Part shown: one piece after another, positions 42,138 to 54,100 of the stretch
How positions within the stretch are numbered: the first letter of the stretch is position 1
Layout: every line of letters starts with the position of its first letter
DNA from: Zygaena filipendulae
Taxonomy: Eukaryota > Arthropoda > Insecta > Lepidoptera > Zygaenidae
Assembly (NCBI GenBank): GCA_907165275.2
Contig: OU015655.1
Span: forward strand, 6,336,501 to 6,400,500
Length of the DNA: 64,000 nucleotides
Direction of reading: 5' to 3'
Made by a program: the position numbers and the translations under genes
Notes under the pieces: model-generated
Told to the model about the DNA's origin: nothing
Databases searched by the model: none
Seen by the model: only the letters and a program-made list of their open reading frames with translations

Positions 42138-45100
42138 TTACTGGACCCAGGAGGCAGGCACCCACAGCGGCTCAGACTGCACCCTCCAAGCGGCCTTTAG
42201 CAGCTGCGTGAGCGCACTCGCTAAGTCATCATTCACTATCTCCTCGTCGAACATGTAGCCGTACAGGAAATTGATACGATTCGACGAACGCAATATGTCA
42301 GCAAACTCTTCTTCCTGCAAACAAAATCGATGAGATTGAATAAAAAATAAAATAAAAAACACTTCACTTACTTCGTTCATTACAGTTTTATTATGATATA
42401 CCAGCGGTTTCCCGCAACTTCGCTCGTGTCAATTAGGAAACGTATTTTTTTTCTTCTTTTACGTTATCAAACAATAAATAGGTAAAAAGGGGAACTTTTT
42501 ATTCGGAAATTGCCACGGATACTCCGAAATTACCGCGAGTGAAACTGCGGGGGACAGCTATTTCTAATATTTTGGCAACTTAACGTTTGGGATTGTTTTT
42601 TTTTTTTGGGACGCGCGTTATGTATGGGCAAGGATTGTTGGCGGTCATAGTGAACAAGGGCCCTGACCGTGAACGCCCTGGAGCTCTCCTTGTCGAAGGT
42701 GGAGCGCGCGTGCGCCGCGGTGCGTGTCTCCGCGAGCCGCTGCATGGGCGGCGCGCGCACGAACACGATGTACGGCCGCAGCCGCGCCGTGCGCAGCATC
42801 TTCAGCGCCTGCCAGTGCGGGCTCAGCACGCACACGCGACCTGAGCGCACACGCACACGCACACACATCTATATCTATACATATAAAATGCTTTGTCATG
42901 AACGACTGATGGATCAACGCCCAAGCCTAAACCGCTGATCGTAGAGACCTGAAACTTAGAGTGTGTTCTCGGGCGTTGGGCATCCGATAAGAAAGGATTT
43001 GGAAAATTCAACCCCTAAGGGGATGAAAAGGGGTTGCAAAGTTTGTATAGAACAATTCCGCGGGAAATTCGAAATTATCGCGGGTGAAACCGCGCGGGAC
43101 AGCTAGTCTATCTATCTATATAAGTAAAAATAAATCGCTGAAATATATATTATCGCATAACTTCCAAACGATTGCACCAAATTTGATAATTCTTTTTTTT
43201 GTGTTCGTTATTGTCAGAATAAGGTTTGTATAAAAAAAGTTAGGGAGTTCCTGCGCGAATTCAGAAATTCACGAGCATTGAATCTTTGAAACGGTTAGAC
43301 CGATTTGTTCGGAGCCGCGTGAGTTCGGAATTCCCGCATGGAACTCCAAAGTCGTTTCATAAGAACCTTCTCCTTACGATAACAAACACAACAAAAAAGG
43401 ATTACCGAAATTGGTCCAGCCGTTCATGAGTGATCTCATGACCAAGAGAAATAGGGAATAAGTTTTATATAAATCGATATACGGTGATTCTACAAGCAGT
43501 CCCGTCGACATTGAAAAGGATAACTAGTCACGAAAGTCTATGTAAGAGCAAACAGTAACAGTAAACAAAACACTTAAACAACTTATTTATAAAAATAAAT
43601 TTTCTGACTTACCAGAGTTGATGATAGTTTCCACACTCTCTGCGGATGTTCCATAGAGGTTGCCTTTATATTCGCCGTGCTCTATGAACTTTCCATCCCC
43701 AATGTCTTGTTCCATTTTCTCGCGGCTCACAAAGTTGTAGTCTTTGCCGTTCTGCTCGCCAGCCTTCTGCGCTCTAGACGTGTCTGTCGGCGAAGAGCAA
43801 TCAGTTCAGACCAAACGTCAGATGTTACTGAATAAACGACTGTATTACCATTGTTTAAGTTTAAGCACCCCGAGAGAAAAATAGGGGCTTGTTCGGTAAA
43901 GTTCGCGACCGAAAAGTTCTCCATCGAAGATTGGTCAACGGCATTTCTGCTACCAGTGTTCGGTTGGGCACCAAATTTGGTCAGTATACACTCCCGTAGT
44001 TTGCACATTGTTGACACCGTGCGGGGTCGGTCACTGTGCCTGCTGGTCAGTGATATTGTGACTAATTTCTCAACGCGTTTCCCCGACTCTGTGAGTCGAA
44101 TTTTGTACTTATACCTTGTTTTGTTGCTAAGTGTATAATTCAATCGTAAAAATGTTAATTATAATACTGGTAGTCTCTCCCGCGGTTCCACCTGCATGAA
44201 TTTCGGTATTCCCACGGGAACTCTTTTGTACCATGATGTGCATAAAGTTTAAATAAATAAATAAATAAACTCTTTTCTCCGAGACAAAAGTACCTATCCT
44301 ATGTCACTCAAGGATCCTGCAGTTTCCATCAGTGAAAGAATAGGCATGATGCCTGGGTACGAAAATGAAAATTCTATTATTTTCTTCTAGTTAGTAGTTA
44401 GGAGACGGAGTTCGTGACGCCATAACCCAAACTATAACCCTTTCGGCAAAGCATGCAAGAGATAAATGCCTATGAATTTAGATTAGGCACTTGTTTGTTA
44501 GTTTGTTTTAATGTGTTGTGCTAAATGTAGTTTCTTTATTTCTTTCTATATAAACTGTACCAAATTCGTGACGTCACGCGACATGAAATTCGTGTCCAAT
44601 ATTTTCCATTAGTTTCCATATGTCCAGAGATTAACAACTACATCCGAATTTAACCTCTTCATACTATAGATGGCGTTACTATAACTCACAGGGTATAGGC
44701 GTGACGAACTTTTCGGGGTCAGTCGCGATCAGCCTCCGGCGCAGCTCGTTCCTGCCGACGCCGGGCGCGCCCACCAACACTATGGGCCGGATGGACCCCG
44801 GCCGCGGGTACAGCCTGGCGACCTCTTCGTACGTGGGTATCATCTCGCGGTCGAAGTCATCGTTCTCGGTGATGTCGTAGATGATCTTCTTCACTTTGGG
44901 CAGTGTCTTGCATGGCAGCAAAGCGGTGGCAGTGGGCGACGGGGAGCACGGCGTCTTCGGCGAACATTCAGTACTGGCGGCGGTGCCGCTGCACAGAGCC
45001 GGTTTACCTGCATCGGACAGCGATCCTTTTTTTTTAGGTATATATATTTTTAATCACCTTTATAAAATAAATTTTATATGCCAGTCCCATTATATTATAT

Positions 45101-48100
45101 TACACAAATAGTTAATTTTAAGGAGACAAACGGTCAGCGATCCGTTTCGTCAATACGGTACTCATGCGAAGTGTATATTCAAAGTCACCCAAAGTGCAAC
45201 GGAGACAACCATAGGAAAATAAATTGAGGAGATCGGTACCCAAATAGGTATATTATTACAATAAAAAAACAGTATAGTAATTAAAGTTTTACATCTATGA
45301 GTACAAAATATGTGCTTGGTAAGATAGAAGATATTATCTTAGGAATATTTTTTCATATAAATTTAAAATTAAAATTCGAACAGCGCGCGCGGTTTAATGA
45401 TTAATATCTGGGTCACCGAGCTTCGCTCGTTGTGTATAGCGCCATCAGAGTTGTTAAGTAGAAAAACAACACTAATTTTTCATTGCCTGAAAAGACTCAT
45501 AAAACGTTTTCTAAAAATGAAACCTAGCTAGATCGATTAACCGCCCCCGAAACCCCTTGCATACTAAATTTCATGAAAATCGTTGGAGCCGTTTCCGAGA
45601 TTCAGATAATATAATCTTATCTTAATATATACGTGTCACGTTGTTTGTCCGCGATGGACTCCGAAACTACTGAACAGATTTTGATAAAATTTTGTAAACA
45701 TTTATAATATGGTCCAACTTAAAAGATAGGATAGTTTTTATCCCGGAATTCCCGAGGGAACTCCGACACTAATGCAGGGAACAGCTAATCACCGTAAACT
45801 ACTGTCGGGGTACAAAGAAGGACATAAAGTACTTTTTTCCCGCAACCTCCGCGGGAACTACGAAATTATCCCCTGAATTAGTCCCATGGGAATTCCGGGA
45901 AAAAGTAGGTACTCTATATCTTTCTATGCACCCCTGATAGTAGTTCACGGTGATTAGCTGTTCCCCGCATTAATTCCGGAGTTCCCGCGGGAATTCCTGG
46001 ATAAAACCTATCCTATCTTTTAAGTTGAACCATATTATAAATGGTTACAAAATTTTATCAAAATCCGTTCAGTAGTTTCGGAGTCCATCGCGGACAAACA
46101 ACGTGACACGTGATTTATATATATTACTAGCTGTCCCCCGCGATTTCATCCGCGGTAATTTCGGAGTTCCCGCGGAGGTTGCGGGAAAAAAGTACTCTAT
46201 GTCCTTCAGTTCCCGAGGGAATTCCGGGATAAAAACTATCCTATCTTTTAAGTTGGACCATTTTATGAATGGTTACAAAATTTTATCAAAATCCGTTCAG
46301 TAGTTTCGGAGTCCATCGCGGACAAACAACGTGACACGTGATTTATATATATTAGATAAGATAAGATAAGAAAGATATAGAAATAAACAAGAATTGCTCG
46401 TTTAAAGATAGTAGATGACAATAATTGACAAGTATTGTGCTATGAATGTTATTATTTCCTTGCCGTCTTTGCTTGCTATTCCATATCATATAATTGATCA
46501 CATATCGCTTAACTTAATTACATGCAGCCATTGTTGTTTATATGAAGACAATTATAGTGGCCCAAAATTTTTTTTTAATAGAAACGCAAGTATTATACAC
46601 ACAGTTCGCTATAAAATTCGCTTTTGCTTAAAATAAATTTATTAATATCATTACTATTTCTTAAATTCTCATAAACATACCATCCAATGTTTGCGGATCA
46701 ACCATCCTCTCGTGGATTATGCGACCTTCCTGCAGTGCCCTCGAAGGAATCAAACCCGCCCTCATCACTCGGTCACCCTCACGACGCGCTTGCCACCTAT
46801 AAAAAGGGATAGTAACCAAAAGGAAACAAAAAAAAAGAATTAATTAAAAGATAAGAGAGAGGAGAACATACATTAGCATAAGATTAAACAAAACTATTAT
46901 GGTTAGTTGGAGACAAACTGACAACAAACACAAATGACAATACACAAGTGATTGCTAATCAAACTTGATACACTCTCAAGTATCAGTTTGTCTTCTTCAT
47001 TTTCCAGCACAATGAGCAAGACAGACATCAGTGTCAGTAGTGTTCATTAAACGGGTGGTCTTAGATAGTATATTGTTTATAATAGTATTTGTTTTATAAA
47101 CCTAATAAATAAACCTAGTTTGTTTGACCTAATTAACTAATGACTTCTTAATGTCACATTATATTTCATTATTAAGCGGTTCTTTAACTCCTGTTGCTAC
47201 AAACCTTAACTTTTTTTCAATTTTCTTCTTATTGTGTAATCCTGAATAGTGTTTCTGAAAACTACTGCTTAAAATTTAAGTATTTTCCAATGAAGTTTTC
47301 GAAATTATTGCTTTCGTCAGTTTTAATGACCGTCTTTTTTTTTAAATAGCCATAGCAAAGATTTTTATATTTTTCTGTTAACAGCTGTTATGACTTAACC
47401 AACTTAATCACCTGGTTCTGGCTTGACGTCGATTTACGGGACACCTGTATATTCCGTGCATCTTTGTGTTTCAGTATTTTATTTTTACTTTTTAGTGACT
47501 TGTAGTGCATTTTTGTGTGTTTTGAAGTCGATTTAATTTTTTTTGTTAAAATTTTGTTTTGTGTATTTAGTGGACGACTTAATATTTAATCCCCTTAGGG
47601 CCGATTTTTCAATCGTCAAATAACTCGACTAATAACTAACTAGCGAATAAATTTATCTGACTGATAAAAGGACAAATAAAACTGTTGCATTTTTCAATGG
47701 CTAGATAGCAAGCGAATAGCTAACCGTGGATTTTTGTTGCCAACTTCACTGTAATACTGTAGGAGCGTGAAAGACGCATACGTCGTACTGTGTGTTAGAA
47801 GAGGATAGCAAATCCAACCTTTTTTCGTGGTGCATCCCGTTGCCTAGCTGCTAACTTACTATTATTTATTGTAAAAATTTGCTGGACTTTACTTGTGTTT
47901 CGCGTATAATTTTATCCCTTATCAGGGGAAGCAAATATAGTAGGTACAGATTCTTTTAAGTCTGAAACGGCTATGAATTTCTTTTGAATCCCACATAGCA
48001 AACTGGTCCGGCCTTGGTCTGACTACTCTTTATTTCCTTTCAGTTTTAAATGTTCATACATTATAGCCTCTTCTTCGATTGCGGGATCGTCAACAGTATC

Positions 48101-51100
48101 GAAAACTTTCATAATTTTCATATTACTTTAGAAAAAGAAGAAATAACCTCAAACTCAACGTCAATGGATCTGTTTTATCTATCGAATAGCCGCCTATCTG
48201 GCCGTCAAACCGGCAGATAGATTTATTCCTCAGTTAGGGCCCTAATTGCCCAGATAGAGCCTATCTGACGATTGAAAAATGCAATATTTTGCTATCTGTC
48301 AAATAAGTACTATCTAACTGTTTATCTGAGGATTGAAAAATCGGCCCTTAGTGGACGACTAGACACTTCGTTAGTTGTAAGTTGTATTATGTCAAGCGTT
48401 TCGAAGTCATTTGGTGTTCTGTCCAATATACGCACTTACCAATAGGCGTCATCTTGCGACACTATGTGCAGTACATCGCCTTTCTTAAAATTAAGTCCCG
48501 CCTCTTTACAGGGTATGTATGGGTCTTCAGCCGAGTCATAGTTGAAGAGCGCTCGCACTCGTACCTTGCTCTCCCGAGAACCACCCTTGCCAAACGATGG
48601 CACCAATTTAAAGGTAATAGTCCCTTCCGAGCTTTGCTGAAAAAAAAACGGACGATGTATTATGGGATTAATTTTAAAGAAAATCGGATCACGTCTAGAA
48701 CACTTGAACGGAGAAATTGATGCCAGAAATTAACGCGCCTTCATACAATATAAATACTCTACACAAAATCTTATAAGTTTTGATGTAGGGGCAATCTCTT
48801 GAACTATTATACCGATTCTAAACATTCTTTCATTGATTTCTTTCCGGTCAATGAAATCCGGGGTAATCCCCTGAGTGACATAATTTTTAGCGTTCCCGAG
48901 GGAGTCGCGAAATTGAAACTGCAGGGGAACAGCTAATAATATAAAGGAAATTGATTGATTGATTAAATTAAATTATTGAATAGTTAAACAATTTGCAAAG
49001 CAAATAATTTATGTCTATTTTTTTACCATCTAACTGAAGGAGTAAATAGAATTTTGACATTTAATCCTGTCATCATGCCCAATCGATGAATAAAAAATGC
49101 CAGTCAATGAACTTTATTACTGTTGTAAGAGAAGTTTTATACACATCAGACCACTTCGAATATTCCGCGCAAATCTAAAGTTAGAAAAACGTCTCACAGA
49201 AACGTTTAAGAATAGTTCACCTCGCTAAGCGGGGCCAGTTAAAAAGGTTCTAATGAGATCAAAAATGAAGTTTTCGATGACAGTCACTGGGGGCACTGTT
49301 TGAAGGCATTTTGTGGAGGCACAGTTTTTTGACAGAGAAACAAGGAACGTACCCATGTTGACATTACGCCATAGGCAGAGTTATTCTTCTGAGGGCAGAC
49401 CCGACTAGCGTTTGGAAGGAAGTACCTATGGAATTTGGACAGAGTCGCAATAGAAGTAGGTACCTACATGCTTTTTTCGAATTAAACAAAGATAAAAAAG
49501 TATGCTCTGATGGCAAGCAGTAGGTATGTACGCCGACCTGCGAATAAGACATTCGACCCCAAATACACTAAATGGATGGTGGACAATGACAGTGAAAACA
49601 TTAAAATTTGGGGTTGTTTTTCTAGTTATGACGTAGGACTTACTAGGCTGGTAAAAGGCAAGATGGACCAATACTAATACAAACAAATACTCGAAAAATG
49701 TATGTTGCCATACGCAAATGATTTTATCTTTCGGTAATAAAGACATTTCAGCATGATAATGATCCAAAACACAGCTTACTCACTCAGACCACTACCATCC
49801 ACTACTAAAAACTACCTTGACAGGCAAGTGGTAAAAGTGTTTGATTGGCCACTAAACAGTCTAAATCTTAATCCAATTGGACATATTTGGTGTCAATAAA
49901 AAAAAGATATCAAACAAACGTTCTGGTAAGATAAATAAATAACTTTTAAAACACTTTTTAAATTAAAACCTGTCAGTAGTTAATAGCATCCATGATGCGC
50001 CGTTGTTATGCAGTTATCTGCAGTTAAAAAAATGCTACAGAATATTAATTTATGCCCCCTTATAACAATTTTTCCTGTTTTATTTTATTGAAAAACAGTT
50101 GTCAAATTAAATCAATTGAAGCCATACCTAAATTCTTAAATTATCTTTAATATTATTTAAAAAAAAAATGTTTCGTTCTTAATTATTTGTCCAGCCTCCG
50201 AGCTACTGCGATGTTACCAATATTTAATTGTCAACGAATTAACCGGTAAATTAAATATTATTTCCTGTTTTTATTACAGATTATGTTAGCCTTGTCAACG
50301 TTGAAACTAATGGTATATTCATTATTTTCCAGGAAGGAGTGAAATCTTTGTTATAAACATTTTAATTTCAGTATGAGGTCTACATATAAATCGTTCTTAA
50401 TTATATGACCACCACTATATGTGTGTATTATATATTTAACGTACTAGAATAGCCAAGACATCAGCCGGCGTTTTATTCTCCACGCTGATCCCATTCACTT
50501 CGATGACCTCGTCTCCGGCGTGGATCAGCCCGGAGCGATCAGCGGCCCCGCCGTGCATCACCCGGGCTATCACTATTTTACCCGTCTCTTCATCCGTCTT
50601 TATAGTAGCGCCCTATAAAAAATTATATAGATTTATTATTATCAGCTTAGATCAGTGGGTCGTTAAATTGGTAGATGAGAGCATCAGTTTTGGTGTTATT
50701 GTAATAACTAAAAGTTACTAAGTGTCCTGTCTCTAAGAGTTATTGATCACCTATGAAGGATGCGGCAATCTAGAAAACTCTTTAGTCAACTCATCCCGCT
50801 CCAAACATATCTCGCGGGATGCCAGTTGACTAAATAATATAACTAATTTTATTATTTTTGTTTAGTCAACTCATCCCACTTCAAAAAAAATGTATTGTAT
50901 TATTTGAAAAATACTTGTACAGTGTACACACGTGAACAAAAATCATTGAGGAAAAGAATGACACACCTTGACTTGGTTATACCGATATGTATATTAAAAA
51001 ATCACAGTTGTTTGATTAATAAACAGAAAAGGAAATCTAAATAAGTAGTATAACTTTAAACAAATTTATACTACTTATTTAGATTTCCTTTTCTGTTTAT

Positions 51101-54100
51101 TAATCAAATTTCGAATTTTGTTTGTGTATATAAAAATCATAAAATGTATCAGTGGGATGAGTTGCCCGATTCAAACATACATTATGTCAACTCATCCCGC
51201 AGGATGAGTTCCAACGGCTTTCCGTACTCCTTCGCTTTGGATGTACCTAGTTATAAATCATAGATACCTAAATATAACATGAAGGAAACCAAACACATGG
51301 CATACGTATACTTAAGTTAATTTTATGTTTACATAAAAATATAAATTTTAAAGCAATGTGTATTGTGCGGGTTCAGAAATTCAAATGAACTAGACTGTTG
51401 CCAATTGTCCACTAAATGGACGAATAATAATTAATCGTCCGCTAAACGCAAACTATATTGATCTTTCCTAAAGTTCTTTTTTTGTTACGAGATTTGCACG
51501 CCGATTGAAAAACCTTTTTGTATGATATACAATTTTAGCCTAAAATAAATTGTTATGTTACTGTCAAATTGTAAATACCGTTAGACTATAATCTATCTAG
51601 CGAGATTGTACCTAAATTGTCAAAAGATCGTGAACCGTAACTCTGTCTTTAGCACATCGCCGGCCGCTGCCGCGGCACACTCGCTACGCTCGCTTGGTTC
51701 GCGCGACTTGTCAGCAGTACATACCTAACCTAACCATAATAATTATAAACTACCGAAAAATTATGCGTTAAATGTATTAAATTGTAAGCAGTATGTAACG
51801 GTTCACAATGTTTTGACAGTTTACAATCTCACGATTACAATTTTACGGTGATGTATTTACAATATATCTATTGACCTCTTTTTTTAACTTATGTAGCTTA
51901 GTGGACGACTAATAATAATCCGCTTAGTGGACGACTAGACAATTTGAATCAAATAATGAAAATTAAATGACTACTTAGTTAAATTTTGGATGAAAAAAAT
52001 GGCGGGTGGTTGCACTTGCAGCATAAAAATAACACAATACAAATTGGGTAACATCTAGAGATAGCAGCAATCAACATTTATTTGTAATAAACTCTTTACT
52101 TATTTGGGCAAATAAAAGTATAACTAAGTAAACATAACTAAGAAAAAATACACAAATTATATTATGTTGTAGATAAGTAAAGAAAGGTAAACAAAGATCA
52201 CAATGAGTAGCAGAATAAAATTCAAGAAATTAACTTACCACTATCGGTTCAGCACTGGTAGCTCCACCCTTTTAATAGAAAAAATTATTCAATACATTCT
52301 GTGTGCTCATTGATTCACTGTAACCTTTTGTGTTTCTTTAAATGATAATGTAATACGTAGGTAATTAAAATAAACTAAGTTGAATTGGCATAAGAACTAT
52401 ATTATTTAAAACACTTAAGTAGCCAAAATAAGTTAGCTTGTATAAGTGATAAAATCATCACAGTATTTTAATAATAAAAATGAAAATTATAATAAACTTT
52501 ATACATATTTTTATGCTTTTGGGCCAAAGATCTTTTTCCGAAACAACAAAGTGCTCAATTTAGAAAAATATTAGCGTTAGAAAAAAAAGTTAAATGTTAC
52601 TACATAAATAGTAGGAAATTAGATTAAATTGAGTAAATATTAATGAAAATAAATGTAGCTGCTATTTCTAAACGAAATAAGATATTTTTATGCAAACCAA
52701 AATATTGTAGGTACATGATCAATAACTTACTTCTTTAATTTAGAATTTATTCAACAGAGATTGAGAATGAATTACGTTGAATGACATTAAAATAATCAAA
52801 TTTCTGGTACCTATATCTACATATTATATACTACACATAAAAGTGTTCGAGAAGATTGTACACTGAAAATATTAAAAAAAATATGCAGGGTGTTCTAATA
52901 TAAGCAGAAAATTTAAAACAAGGATTTCAGTCTGTTTGTGTAACACACAACACAAAAACTACACCACCACATTAGGCCAAATTTTCAGTTGGCTTTGCTT
53001 AGTCTAATTTACAACACTTAGCTTTGTTTCTTCACAATTTAAAATAAAATTTGAATTAAAAGCATCATGTAAAAGGTACAACAGTCATATGAGAGCACTT
53101 TCATAAATATACTATGAAAGCAGAGCTGCTGGAATCAGGTAATTCAACTAAAAACTAAAACACACAAATAAAAACTTTTTCAAATGTAAGAGAATAATGT
53201 ACAGTTTATTGAGTTCAGATTATATTATTTTCATTCTATTGAAACATGAATAATAATTTTTTTTTATGCCAGCTTGTCTGTCCAAGCTAATCTTTGGTTG
53301 AATGAATTTTTAACAGACCTCAAAAAAGGAGGTTTGACAGTATCTGTCATGAAATTTGGTGCATACCTACTTAACATTCAGGACACAGGATGTTTTTAAT
53401 TTTATTAAAATGTAAGTTCCCAAGGAAATTGTAAAATCCACCTGGGAACAAATGGTTTATAATTAATTGTCATTTACATACCAGTGGCTCATCACTTTTG
53501 ACAAGTTGTACAATTTTAACTGTTTCCTCCTCTTCATCAGCGTCCGGTGGTACATCGGGAAGATGGGGATAATAATCTTTTTGAGCCACTGCGTCATGGG
53601 TGCACAGGATTGCCTGGTTGAATAACACAGTAAATTATTTATCTGAATGATATATCATCTAAATATCAATAATATTAAGCAAGAATAAAAAAAGAACTAC
53701 TAACTTGAAAGTGTGGCTTTTGTAACAGACTAAGTAGTTCTTCATATTGTTTAGAAATACTAATAACATCCCCCAGTACATCCAAAACTTCTAGAGTAAC
53801 TTGCATTGCATTAGAAAGCAAAGGATAGAACTTGTCATCTTTGCCCTTTGCTACTATTTTATTATGAACCTGAACGAGAGCATGCAGTTGTTTAGACTGC
53901 AGTAACTCACTCAGAAAGGCCACATCCTCCCCACTCGGTTGAACTTCTTTGAGAGAAGTCAGTAAACGAGTCAATGCTATAAATATAAAACACAATATGT
54001 AAACTATTGCAAATTTTATTAGAGAAAAATACACAGTGAATAAATAAATGCTGTTAAATTGGCTATTTTAGGATGCTAAAAATTATTAATCATTGATTAA

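Noticed and set aside
42587..42917. Arg/Ala-rich frames around 42.6-42.9 kb
   Set aside because: Out-of-frame readings of the GC-rich MAGUK exon 10.
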